NCBI GenBank assembly: GCA_015064845.1 | Contig: SVRL01000008.1 | Location: forward strand, 1 to 59,524 | Reading direction: 5' to 3' | DNA length: 59,524 bases | Source: Oscillospiraceae bacterium | Lineage (GTDB): Bacteria; Bacillota; Clostridia; Oscillospirales; CAG-272 | Part shown: one piece after another, positions 47,712 to 56,318 of the stretch | How positions within the stretch are numbered: position 1 is the first letter of the stretch | Layout of the letters: the number at the start of each line of letters is the position of its first letter | The notes under the pieces: model-generated | What the model was told of the DNA's origin: nothing | Database searches by the model: none | The model's input: only the letters and a program-made list of their open reading frames with translations | Position numbers and translations under genes: made by a program

Positions 47712-48876
47712 TTTGTGTGCAGATATCGGATACAAGAGCATCAACCATCATGGGGAAGAGCTTTGCGGAGACCATGTGGATATTGTGGAGGATGGCGAAA
47801 ATTCCACGGTGATCGTTCTTGCGGACGGTCTCGGTTCCGGCGTTAAGGCGAGTATCCTTTCCACGCTTACAGCCAAAATCATCTCCACAATGATGGCGGA
47901 AGGGCTTCCACTTGAAGAATGTGTTGCCACCATTGCCGCAACGCTTCCCGTATGTTCGGTAAGAGGTGTAGCGTATTCTACATTTACGATTATTCATCTT
48001 TTGAATAACGAAACGGCCGAACTCATTCAGTATGATAATCCGCAGATCATCTTGATCAGAGATTGCGAAGTGTACGATTATCCCAAAACCGAAATGAATA
48101 TCGGCGGTAAAAAAATTTATAAATCCACCATCAGGCTGCAAGAGGATGACGTGTTTATCGCAATGAGCGACGGATGTCCTCACGCAGGAATGGGAACGAA
48201 GTATAACTTCGGTTGGAAGAGAGAGGATATTGCGGAATATATGCAAGTGCTCGTTGCGGGCGGTTATACGGCAAAGAACCTTTCCACAATGCTCGTGGAT
48301 GAATGTGAACGGCTGTATGATCATAAACCGGGCGATGATACCACCGCCTGTGTTGTCAGAGTTCGCAGACGAGAACCGATGAATATTCTCTTCGGACCTC
48401 CTTCAAACAGAGACGATGCCAATCGTATGATGTCGCTGTTTTTCTCCAAAGAAGGAAAACATATCATCTGCGGAGGTACTACCTCTTCGATTGCTTCAAG
48501 ATATCTTGGCAAGCCGGTTCAGGTCAGCCTGAGCTTTGAGCGCAGTGATATCCCTCCGATTGCGCATATCGACGGCGTCGATCTTGTAACCGAAGGCGTT
48601 ATTACCATGAATAAGGTTATTCAGTACGCTAAGGACTATATCGGAGAAAACATGCTTTACGAAGAATGGAATTTCAAAAAAGACGGCGCTTCTTTGATCA
48701 GCCGGCTTTTGTTTGAGGAAGCGACGGATATCAACTTCTATGTGGGCAGAGCGGTAAACCCTGCGCACCAGAATCCGAATCTTCCAATTAATTTCAGTAT
48801 TAAAATGAATCTTGTTGAGGAACTTTCCGGTTGCCTCAAGAAGATGGGCAAACGTATTAAGGTCAGCTATTTTTAA
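47704..48876 (+). CDS. PP2C/SpoIIE-type serine phosphatase
   Basis: A 390-residue protein with an N-terminal PPM/SpoIIE phosphatase domain: CGDHVDIVE and VLADGLGSGVKAS carry the metal-binding aspartates, FIAMSDGCPHAGMG and KPGDDTTACVVR complete the active site (to about residue 220). The C-terminal 170 residues form a separate domain of unknown role. Start ATG 47704 overlaps the sensory hydrogenase stop and follows AAAGGAG. Sensory [FeFe] hydrogenases with a linked PP2C phosphatase are known from other clostridia (the hfs-type arrangement), so it is the likely output of the sensor, acting on a phosphoprotein regulator. Confidence 0.9.
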   Translation: MNDLCADIGYKSINHHGEELCGDHVDIVEDGENSTVIVLADGLGSGVKASILSTLTAKIISTMMAEGLPLEECVATIAATLPVCSVRGVAYSTFTIIHLLNNETAELIQYDNPQIILIRDCEVYDYPKTEMNIGGKKIYKSTIRLQEDDVFIAMSDGCPHAGMGTKYNFGWKREDIAEYMQVLVAGGYTAKNLSTMLVDECERLYDHKPGDDTTACVVRVRRREPMNILFGPPSNRDDANRMMSLFFSKEGKHIICGGTTSSIASRYLGKPVQVSLSFERSDIPPIAHIDGVDLVTEGVITMNKVIQYAKDYIGENMLYEEWNFKKDGASLISRLLFEEATDINFYVGRAVNPAHQNPNLPINFSIKMNLVEELSGCLKKMGKRIKVSYF

Positions 48877-48893
48877 TTTTTAAGGAGGCAAAA

Positions 48894-50330
48894 ATGCGTA
48901 AATTTGATACCAAAGTACAACACTTGAAGTATAAAGTATTGAGGGAAGTCGCAAGACTTGCGTGGGAGGATAAACTCCTTGACCATGTTATGGATATTCC
49001 CAAAATGATTGTCCCCGGAAAAACTCCTTCCATGCGTTGCTGTGTTTATAAAGAAAGAGCAATTTTGGGCGAAAGAGTAAAAATCGCTATGGGCGGCGAT
49101 GCCGAGAACCCCAATATTATTGAGGTCATTGACATTGCCTGCGACGAATGTCCCGTAGGCGGTTGCGAAGTAACAAACGCTTGCCGCGGATGTCTTGCTC
49201 ACCGTTGCGAAGACGTTTGCCGTTTCGGCGCGATTTCCTTTGATGAAAATCACGTAGCGCATATCGACAAATCCAAATGCAAAGAATGCGGTGCTTGCGC
49301 AAAGGTTTGTCCTTATACCGCAATCGTCAGCCGCAAACGTCCCTGTCAGGTTGCTTGTAAAGTCAAAGCAATTGCCATGGATGAAAACAAAACGGCTACC
49401 ATTGATAATTCCAAGTGTATCCAGTGCGGCGCTTGCGTATATCAGTGTCCTTTCGGCGCAATCCAAGATAAATCCTATATTCTTCAGGCGATTGAATTGC
49501 TGAAAAACGGCAGCCGCAACAAGGAAGGCAGCACGCAGAAAGTATATGCGATCGTTGCTCCCTCCATTTCGAGCCAGTTCTCTTATGCAAAACTCGGTCA
49601 GGTTATTACCGGTTTGAAAAAACTCGGCTTCCAGGACGTTATCGAAGCAGCGCTCGGCGCAGATATGGTAGCGATGGCGGAAGCAAAGGAACTTTCCGAA
49701 AAAGGTATTCTTACCAGCTCCTGCTGCCCCGCATTCGTTCGTTATATCAAAACGGCATTCCCCAAACTTGTTGATTATATTTCTCACAATATGTCTCCTA
49801 TGGCAGTGCTTGCGAAATATATCAAGGAAACAACTCCTGGCGCGAAAGTTGTCTTCATTGGTCCGTGCACCGCGAAAAAAGCAGAAGCACAGCTGGAAGA
49901 AGTTAAGGATTATGTGGATACCGTCCTTACCTTTGAAGAACTTCAGGCACTCTTTGACAGCCGTGATTTCGATCTTTCTTCCTTTGAAGAAGGTGTCCTT
50001 GACAATGCATCTTATTTCGGACGTATCTTCGCAAGAAGCGGCGGTTTGACCGATGCTGCGGCACAGGCATTGAAAGAACAGAATATAGATTTCACAGTGA
50101 AACCCGTTGTCTGCGACGGTATCGAGGCTTGCCGCATGGCACTTTTGAAACTTAATAAGAGTCCTGCTGTTCTCGGTGGAAACTTCATCGAAGGTATGGC
50201 TTGTATCGGCGGTTGTATCGGAGGCGCGGGCTGTCTTACTCACGGAGAAAAGAACAAAGCAGAGGTTGATAAATACGGACGCGAAGCTCTTGAAAAAAAT
50301 ATTACCGATGCAATTTCCGTGTTGAAATAA
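48894..50330 (+). CDS. hydA: [FeFe] hydrogenase, ferredoxin-type catalytic subunit (group B-like)
   Basis: A 478-residue iron hydrogenase that makes or oxidises H2 in the cytosol. The N-terminal third holds a Cys-rich cluster (CDECPVGGCEVTNACRGC) and two [4Fe-4S] motifs (CKECGACAKVCP and CIQCGACVYQCP, with CRGCLAHRCEDVC before them). The H-cluster loops are TSSCCPAFVRY (near 276), IGPCTAKKAEA (near 323) and EGMACIGGCIGG (near 434). The TSSCCPAF form points to group B. TAAGGAGG precedes the ATG. It lies 17 bases after the phosphatase gene; H-cluster maturases HydEFG are not in this window. Confidence 0.93.
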   Translation: MRKFDTKVQHLKYKVLREVARLAWEDKLLDHVMDIPKMIVPGKTPSMRCCVYKERAILGERVKIAMGGDAENPNIIEVIDIACDECPVGGCEVTNACRGCLAHRCEDVCRFGAISFDENHVAHIDKSKCKECGACAKVCPYTAIVSRKRPCQVACKVKAIAMDENKTATIDNSKCIQCGACVYQCPFGAIQDKSYILQAIELLKNGSRNKEGSTQKVYAIVAPSISSQFSYAKLGQVITGLKKLGFQDVIEAALGADMVAMAEAKELSEKGILTSSCCPAFVRYIKTAFPKLVDYISHNMSPMAVLAKYIKETTPGAKVVFIGPCTAKKAEAQLEEVKDYVDTVLTFEELQALFDSRDFDLSSFEEGVLDNASYFGRIFARSGGLTDAAAQALKEQNIDFTVKPVVCDGIEACRMALLKLNKSPAVLGGNFIEGMACIGGCIGGAGCLTHGEKNKAEVDKYGREALEKNITDAISVLK

Positions 50331-50352
50331 TTAAATTAATCGAGGAACAATT

Positions 50353-51294
50353 ATGAATAAAATTACTGTAATCGGAACCGGCAGCGTAGGTTCTACAATT
50401 GCATATACATTGACCGTTATGGGTCTTGCATCCGAAATCGTAATGATCGATATCAATCAGGAGAAATCTCTCGGCGAAGCTTTGGACATCAGACAGGGTG
50501 TTCCTTTCTGTAATCCCGCTACCGTTTATGCAGGTTCTTATATGGATGCAAAAGATTCCAACATCGTAATCATTACTTCCGGTGTTGCAAGAAAACCCGG
50601 TCAGTCTCGTTTGGATCTCGCGCAGACCAACGTAAATATTCTGAAAGCGGTTGCTAAGGAAATCGTGAAGTATGCTCCCGATGCAACTTACATTATCGTA
50701 AGTAATCCCGTCGATGTTCTTACTTACGTATTCCATAAAATCTCCGGTATTCCGGAATCCCGCATCATCGGCTCCGGTACAATTCTTGATACCGCGCGTT
50801 TGCGTTCCCGTATTTCCGAATACTACGGTGTAAACCAGAAAAACGTTCACGCATACGTGCTTGGCGAACACGGCGACTCTTCTTTCGTTCCGTGGTCCAT
50901 CGCCAATATTTCCAACGTGCCGATCGCAGACTATAAAAACGCTGTTGTAAGCTCCATCGCTTTCCCCGAATTCAATCGCGAAGAAGTTGAAAACTACGTT
51001 CGTAAATCCGGCGGCCGCGTTATTCAGCGTAAAGGTGCTACGTTCTACGCTGTATCCATGTCCGTTTGCCACATTTGCAAATGCTTGATCAGCGGTATTG
51101 ATACCACCATGACCGTATCTACCATGTTGCACGGTGAATACGGTATTCAAGACGTTTGCTTGAGCTTGCTCAACATTGTCGGCGGTAAAGGTGTCAGCAC
51201 GAAAGTTCTTCTTCCTCTTAATGATGAAGAACTCAAAGCTTTGCATCACAGCGCAGACTGCCTGAAAGAAATTATTAATAATATTGAAATCTAA
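50353..51294 (+). CDS. mdh: LDH-fold dehydrogenase, probably malate dehydrogenase
   Basis: A 313-residue member of the lactate/malate dehydrogenase family, NAD-dependent (GTGSVGSTIAYTL, Asp in MIDINQ). Overall it resembles L-lactate dehydrogenases (GEHGDSSFVPWS with catalytic His 173). The residue that sets substrate choice, Gln in LDH and Arg in MDH, is Arg 80 here (SGVARKPGQSR), which favours malate/oxaloacetate. The next gene is fumarase, supporting this. GAGGA precedes the ATG, 22 bases after the hydrogenase gene. Lactate activity cannot be ruled out. Confidence 0.85.
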   Translation: MNKITVIGTGSVGSTIAYTLTVMGLASEIVMIDINQEKSLGEALDIRQGVPFCNPATVYAGSYMDAKDSNIVIITSGVARKPGQSRLDLAQTNVNILKAVAKEIVKYAPDATYIIVSNPVDVLTYVFHKISGIPESRIIGSGTILDTARLRSRISEYYGVNQKNVHAYVLGEHGDSSFVPWSIANISNVPIADYKNAVVSSIAFPEFNREEVENYVRKSGGRVIQRKGATFYAVSMSVCHICKCLISGIDTTMTVSTMLHGEYGIQDVCLSLLNIVGGKGVSTKVLLPLNDEELKALHHSADCLKEIINNIEI

Positions 51295-51317
51295 ATAAAG
51301 AAAGGTTGTTACGCAGA

Positions 51318-52694
51318 ATGGAATATCGCATCGAACATGACTCCATGGGCGAAATGAAGGTTCCTGCCGACCGTCTTTGGGCTGCGCAAACCCAGAGAAG
51401 CCACGAAAACTTTGAAATCGGCGTAGGCATTGAAACAATGCCTGCCGAAATCATTCACGCTTTCGGTGTGCTGAAAAAAGCGGCGGCGATTACCAACAAC
51501 AAGCTTCGTCCCGAAAAAATGACAGACGAAAAGCTTGGCGCCATCAAGGCTGCTTGCGATGAAGTAATGGCAGGCAAGCTCAATGACCACTTCCCGCTTG
51601 TTGTATGGCAGACCGGTTCCGGCACACAGTCCAATATGAACTCCAACGAGGTTATTGCAAACCGCGGAAACCAGATTCTCGGCAAAAAATTGCTCCACCC
51701 CAACGATGACTCCAACATGAGCCAGTCCTCCAACGATACTTTCCCCACGGCAATGCATATTGCAGCCGTTCTGATTCTTGAAGATAAGCTCATTCCCGCG
51801 GCGGAAACACTGATTGAAACATTCAAGCGTCTTGAAACTGAAAATGAAGGCATTGTTAAGAGCGGCAGAACGCATCTTCAGGATGCAACGCCCATCCGAT
51901 TCAGCCAGGAAATCAGCGGTTGGAGATCCAGCCTCGAAAAAGACGTTGAGTTGATCAAGCGTTCCATCGAACCTTTGCGTGAACTTGCTCTCGGCGGAAC
52001 TGCCGTAGGTACGGGCTTGAATGCCCCCAAAGGTTTTGATACCGGCGTTGCGGAAGAAGTTTCCAAGATTACCGGCAAACACTTCATTACCGCAGCAAAC
52101 AAATTCCATGCTCTTACTTCCAAAGATGAACTCGTTTTCGCTCACGGCGCAATCAAAGCTCTTGCTTGTGATATGATGAAGATTGCAAACGATATCCGTT
52201 GGCTCGCTTCCGGTCCCCGTGACGGTCTCGGCGAAATCTTCATTCCCGAAAATGAACCCGGTTCTTCCATTATGCCCGGTAAGGTTAACCCCACACAGTG
52301 TGAGGCTGTAACCATGGTGGCTGTTCAGGTTATGGGTAACGATGTTACCGTCGGTATGGCAGCTTCTCAGGGTAACTTTGAACTGAACGTATTTATGCCC
52401 GTTTGCATTTACAATTTCTTGCAGTCTGCAAGACTTCTTGCTGAAGCAATCGTTTCCTTCAACAAGAATTGCGCTGTCGGTATTAAAGCAAACAAAGAAA
52501 AAATGCACCACAATCTGCACAATTCTTTGATGCTCGTAACTGCGCTCAATCCTTACATCGGATATGAGAATGCGGCAAAAACCGCTAAGAAGGCATATAA
52601 AGACAACATTTCTTTGAAGGAAGCTTGCGTTGAACTCGGCTTCTTGACTGCCGAAAAATTCGATGAGGTTTTCCATCCCGAAGAGATGGCTTAA
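51318..52694 (+). CDS. fumC: Fumarate hydratase, class II
   Basis: FumC interconverts malate and fumarate, without an iron-sulfur cluster. Motifs in order: TGSGTQSNMNSNEV (near residue 100), SQSSNDTFPTAMH, SGRTHLQDATP with the catalytic His, and the family signature GSSIMPGKVNPTQCEA (near 315). The 458-residue length is normal. ATG 51318 is chosen over the TTG at 51306 because the latter directly abuts the AAAGG site. With the upstream malate dehydrogenase it makes a reductive branch from oxaloacetate to fumarate; the fumarate-reductase-like gene at the window end would complete it. Confidence 0.96.
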   Translation: MEYRIEHDSMGEMKVPADRLWAAQTQRSHENFEIGVGIETMPAEIIHAFGVLKKAAAITNNKLRPEKMTDEKLGAIKAACDEVMAGKLNDHFPLVVWQTGSGTQSNMNSNEVIANRGNQILGKKLLHPNDDSNMSQSSNDTFPTAMHIAAVLILEDKLIPAAETLIETFKRLETENEGIVKSGRTHLQDATPIRFSQEISGWRSSLEKDVELIKRSIEPLRELALGGTAVGTGLNAPKGFDTGVAEEVSKITGKHFITAANKFHALTSKDELVFAHGAIKALACDMMKIANDIRWLASGPRDGLGEIFIPENEPGSSIMPGKVNPTQCEAVTMVAVQVMGNDVTVGMAASQGNFELNVFMPVCIYNFLQSARLLAEAIVSFNKNCAVGIKANKEKMHHNLHNSLMLVTALNPYIGYENAAKTAKKAYKDNISLKEACVELGFLTAEKFDEVFHPEEMA

Positions 52695-52709
52695 ATCGGA
52701 GGTAATTTT

Positions 52710-53504
52710 ATGAAAGTAAGTTATTTCCCCGGTTGTACCTTGAAAAACAAAGCAAAAGATTTGGATGCATACGCGTACAAATCCGCGGAAGCATTGGGGA
52801 TTACCCTGGAAGAAATTGAAAATTGGCAGTGTTGTGGCGGCGTGTTTACAACCGCCAACAACGAAGTTGCCACAAAGCTTTCTTCCGTCCGCGCTTTGAA
52901 AGAAGCAAGTGATAAAGGTCAGCCGCTCGTATCGGTTTGTTCCGCTTGTCACAACGTAATCAAGCAGACAAACCATGCAATGAAAAATGACAAAGCGTTT
53001 GCCGATAAGGTCAATCGCTACATGGCTGCCGACGGCGGATATGCCGGCGAAGCCGAAGTATACCACTATCTTGAAATGCTTCGCGATCTGGTTGGATTCG
53101 ATGAAGTAAAGAAAAAAGTGGTAAACAGTTTGAAGGGTAAGAAAATCGCGGCTTATTACGGTTGTCTTCTTCTTCGTCCGAACAGCGTTATGCGTATGGA
53201 TGATCCCGAAAATCCGACCATTATGGAAGATTTGATCAAGGCTCTCGGCGCGGAAGCGATCGTTTACGCAAGAAGAAACGAATGTTGCGGCGGATATATT
53301 TCCGTTGAAAACCCCGAAACTGCAAAAAAGAACAGCAATGCTATCATTGAAAACGCAAAAGCGGCAGGCGCGGAAATGATCATTACCGCTTGCCCGCTCT
53401 GTAAATATAATCTTGTTAAAAGCGGCGCGGATATTCCCGTTGTCTATTTCACAGAGCTTCTTGCCGAAGCTTTGGGTGTAAAGGAGGATACCAATGGAAA
53501 ATAA
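52710..53504 (+). CDS. hdrB: Heterodisulfide reductase-like subunit B (two CCG domains)
   Basis: HdrB carries the noncubane [4Fe-4S] clusters that reduce disulfides in methanogens; related subunits work in bacterial bifurcating complexes. Both CCG domains are intact: FPGCT, QCCGG and CSACH in the first; GC, ECCGG and CPLC in the second (near residues 152, 191 and 230). The 264-residue length fits. CGGAGG precedes the ATG, 15 bases after fumC. It overlaps the HdrC gene by 11 bases. The physiological disulfide, if any, is unknown because bacteria of this type lack coenzymes M and B. Confidence 0.94.
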   Translation: MKVSYFPGCTLKNKAKDLDAYAYKSAEALGITLEEIENWQCCGGVFTTANNEVATKLSSVRALKEASDKGQPLVSVCSACHNVIKQTNHAMKNDKAFADKVNRYMAADGGYAGEAEVYHYLEMLRDLVGFDEVKKKVVNSLKGKKIAAYYGCLLLRPNSVMRMDDPENPTIMEDLIKALGAEAIVYARRNECCGGYISVENPETAKKNSNAIIENAKAAGAEMIITACPLCKYNLVKSGADIPVVYFTELLAEALGVKEDTNGK

Positions 53505-53883
53505 TAAGTATCTTCGCGAAGAAATTCTCAGAATGAGCGGTGTAAATACAAGCAAATGTATGAAATGCGGCAAATGCTCTGCAACTTGCCCTGCATACGA
53601 TGAAATGGAATACCACCCGCATCAGTTTGTGAATATGGTTGAAAACGGAGAGATTGAACCTCTTCTCGCTTCAACATCGCTTTATAAGTGCTTGTCTTGC
53701 TTTGCTTGTATTGAACGATGCCCCAGAGGGGTTGAACCTGCAAAAGTGGTTGAGGCAGTTCGTCTGATCGCAATCAGAAGACAGGGCGCGAACCATATGA
53801 CTGCAAACGATATCCCCGCAATGATTGAAGAGGATACTCCCCAGCAGTTGCTTGTGAGCGCTTTCAGAAAATATACTAAGTAA
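53494..53883 (+). CDS. hdrC: Heterodisulfide reductase-like subunit C
   Basis: A 129-residue iron-sulfur protein with two [4Fe-4S] motifs (CMKCGKCSATCP and CLSCFACIERCP) and a helical tail. HdrC passes electrons from HdrA to HdrB. AAAGGAGG overlaps the end of hdrB, placing translation in tandem. Order HdrB-HdrC-HdrA is a common bacterial arrangement. The protein is shorter than methanogen HdrC (about 190 residues) but matches the compact bacterial form. Confidence 0.93.
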   Translation: MENNKYLREEILRMSGVNTSKCMKCGKCSATCPAYDEMEYHPHQFVNMVENGEIEPLLASTSLYKCLSCFACIERCPRGVEPAKVVEAVRLIAIRRQGANHMTANDIPAMIEEDTPQQLLVSAFRKYTK

Positions 53884-53898
53884 AGGAGGAAAAGATAA

Positions 53899-55893
53899 AT
53901 GCAAAGAGTTGGTGTTTTTGTATGTTGGTGCGGAAGCAATATCGCAGGTACGGTTGACGTTCAGGCGGTATCTGAGGCTTTGAAAAACGAACCCGGTGTA
54001 GTCTTTTCCACAAATTATCAATACATGTGTTCTCAGGCCGGTCAGGATATGATCAAAAAGGCTGTAAAGGAACACAGACTTACAGGCATTGTCGTATGTT
54101 CCTGTTCCCCCAGAATGCATGAAGCAACGTTCCGTAAAACCGCCGTTGCCGCAGGCATTAACCCCTACATGGTTGAAATTGCAAATATCCGCGAGCAGTG
54201 CTCCTGGGTACATAAGGATATGCTGACCGGTACGGAAAAAGCAATTATCCTCGGTAAAGCAGCTGTTGCGAAAGTCAATCTCAACACACCTTTGACCCCC
54301 GGCGAATCTCCCGTTACCAAACGTGCGCTCGTAATCGGCGGCGGTATCGCAGGTATTCAGACCGCTCTTGATATCGCAGATGCGGGTTTCCCCGTTGATA
54401 TCGTAGAAAAACAGCCTACGATCGGCGGTAAAATGGCTCAGCTTGATAAAACTTTCCCGACACTCGACTGTGCTGCTTGTATTCTGACACCTAAAATGGT
54501 TGACGTTGCGCAGAATGAAAATATCCGTATCTTCTCTTACAGCGAAGTAACAGAAGTAAAAGGCTTTGTCGGTAACTTTGACGTAACCATCAAAAAGAAG
54601 GCAAGATTCGTTAACGAAGATATTTGTACCGGTTGCGGTGCGTGCGTAGAAAAATGTCCGATGAAGAAAGTTCCCAACGAATTTAACCTCGGCATGGATA
54701 ACCGCCACGCAATCTACATTCCTTTCGCTCAGGCTGTTCCGAAGGTTGCTACCATCGACCCCAATGCTTGTAACATGCTGAAAAACGGCAAGTGCGGTCT
54801 TTGCGCAAGAGTTTGCGCGGCAGGCGCGATCGATTACAAGCAGAAAGATCAGTTCATTGAAGAAAAATACGGCGCGATCGTTGTTGCTACCGGCTTCAAT
54901 CCGATCAGCATGGATAAATTCGATGAATTCGCTTACAGTCAGTCCAAAGACGTTATTACTTCTCTTGAATTTGAACGTCTTACCAACGCCGCAGGTCCTT
55001 CCGCAGGCAAACTGGTCCGTCCTTCCGACGGTAAACATCCTCACACCATCGTTTTCGTACAGTGTGTAGGTTCCCGTTGCGATTCCTGCGCAGAAAAGGG
55101 CAAAGAATATTGCTCCAAGATCTGCTGTATGTATACCGCAAAACACGCTATGCTCACGCGTGATAAATATCCGGACACCGAAGTTTACGTATTCTACATT
55201 GACGTAAGAACGCCCGGTAAGAACTTCGATGAATTCTACCGCCGCGCCGTTGAAGAATACGGCGTCAAATACATCAAGGGTATGGTCGGTAAGATCGTTC
55301 CCGAAGGTGAAAAACTCAAAGTTCAGGCATCTGACCTTATTGCAAACAGACAGCTTCACATCGATGCGGACCTCGTTGTTCTGGCAGCAGCCATTGAACC
55401 CGATAAATCCGCGCGTCCTCTTGCAACCATGTTGACTGCAAGCATGGATACCAACGACTTCTTTACCGAAGCACATCCCAAGCTCAGACCCGTAGAAAGC
55501 CCCACAGCCGGCGTATTCCTTTCCGGCGCATGCCAGGGACCCAAGGATATTCCCGAAACCGTATCTCAGGCGGGCGCGGCAGCAGCTAAGGTTATCGGTC
55601 TTCTTGCCAAAGATAAGCTCACAGGTAATCCCTGCGTTGCACAGTCCGACGAAATGATGTGTAACGGCTGTTCCACTTGTCAGAACGTTTGTCCTTACGG
55701 CGCAATCAGCTACGAAGATAAAGAATTCCGTATGCCTGACAGAACCACAAAGATCAGAAGAGTGGCATCGGTAAATCCCGCCGTTTGCCAGGGCTGCGGT
55801 GCTTGTACCGTTGCTTGTCCTTCCGGTGCGATGGACTTGAAGGGATTTGCTAACTCACAAATTATGGCGGAGGTTGACGCAATATGCAAGTAA
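53899..55893 (+). CDS. hdrA: Heterodisulfide reductase-like subunit A, FAD protein
   Basis: HdrA holds the bifurcating FAD. The 664-residue protein has an N-terminal Cys motif (VCWCGSN), a thioredoxin-reductase-like FAD domain (ALVIGGGIAGIQTALDIAD, near residue 145), a segment with LDCAACILTPKM, two [4Fe-4S] motifs (CTGCGACVEKCP and CGLCARVCAAGAID), a CVGSRCDSC-x motif, and C-terminal CNGCSTCQNVCP and CQGCGACTVACP. FAD-binding lysine-type residues of HdrA fit but cannot be checked here. AAAGGAGG precedes the ATG. It overlaps the MvhD-like gene by ten bases. Confidence 0.95.
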   Translation: MQRVGVFVCWCGSNIAGTVDVQAVSEALKNEPGVVFSTNYQYMCSQAGQDMIKKAVKEHRLTGIVVCSCSPRMHEATFRKTAVAAGINPYMVEIANIREQCSWVHKDMLTGTEKAIILGKAAVAKVNLNTPLTPGESPVTKRALVIGGGIAGIQTALDIADAGFPVDIVEKQPTIGGKMAQLDKTFPTLDCAACILTPKMVDVAQNENIRIFSYSEVTEVKGFVGNFDVTIKKKARFVNEDICTGCGACVEKCPMKKVPNEFNLGMDNRHAIYIPFAQAVPKVATIDPNACNMLKNGKCGLCARVCAAGAIDYKQKDQFIEEKYGAIVVATGFNPISMDKFDEFAYSQSKDVITSLEFERLTNAAGPSAGKLVRPSDGKHPHTIVFVQCVGSRCDSCAEKGKEYCSKICCMYTAKHAMLTRDKYPDTEVYVFYIDVRTPGKNFDEFYRRAVEEYGVKYIKGMVGKIVPEGEKLKVQASDLIANRQLHIDADLVVLAAAIEPDKSARPLATMLTASMDTNDFFTEAHPKLRPVESPTAGVFLSGACQGPKDIPETVSQAGAAAAKVIGLLAKDKLTGNPCVAQSDEMMCNGCSTCQNVCPYGAISYEDKEFRMPDRTTKIRRVASVNPAVCQGCGACTVACPSGAMDLKGFANSQIMAEVDAICK

Positions 55894-56318
55894 ATGAATA
55901 TAAACCTTTAATCGTTGCATTTTGTTGCAACTGGTGTTCCTATGCCGGTGCTGACCTTGCCGGCAATAACCGTTTGGCGTATCCCGCTGATGTAAAAATT
56001 ATCAGAGTTCCTTGCTCCTGCCGTGTAAACCCTATGTTTATTTTGCGCGCGTTCCAGCGCGGCGCAGACGGCGTTATCATCTGCGGTTGCCATCCCGGTG
56101 ACTGTCACTATACTTCGGGTAACTATTATACCCGTCGTCGTATGGCGGCGCTCTTCTCCATGCTCGACTTCCTCGGCATTGAAAGAGAACGCACCCGTGT
56201 TGAATGGGTTTCCGCTGCTGAAGGCGCAAAATTTGCCGCAACCATGAATGATTTTGCAGAAAAAGTAGCGGCACTTGGTGAAAACAAGAGATTGGAGGAC
56301 TTGAGATGCAAAAAATAA
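55884..56318 (+). CDS. flxD: MvhD/FlxD-like [2Fe-2S] protein
   Basis: A 144-residue MvhD-type protein that transfers electrons from a partner oxidoreductase into HdrA. Conserved Cys motifs: AFCCNWCSYAGAD, VPCSCRV and GCHPGDCHY. In methanogens the partner is the MvhAG hydrogenase; in Flx-Hdr bacteria it is an NADH-oxidising FlxABC module, and such subunits are encoded downstream here. It overlaps hdrA at its start and the next gene at its end, by about ten bases each, a sign of a tightly assembled complex. GGAGG precedes the ATG. Confidence 0.93.
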   Translation: MQVNEYKPLIVAFCCNWCSYAGADLAGNNRLAYPADVKIIRVPCSCRVNPMFILRAFQRGADGVIICGCHPGDCHYTSGNYYTRRRMAALFSMLDFLGIERERTRVEWVSAAEGAKFAATMNDFAEKVAALGENKRLEDLRCKK

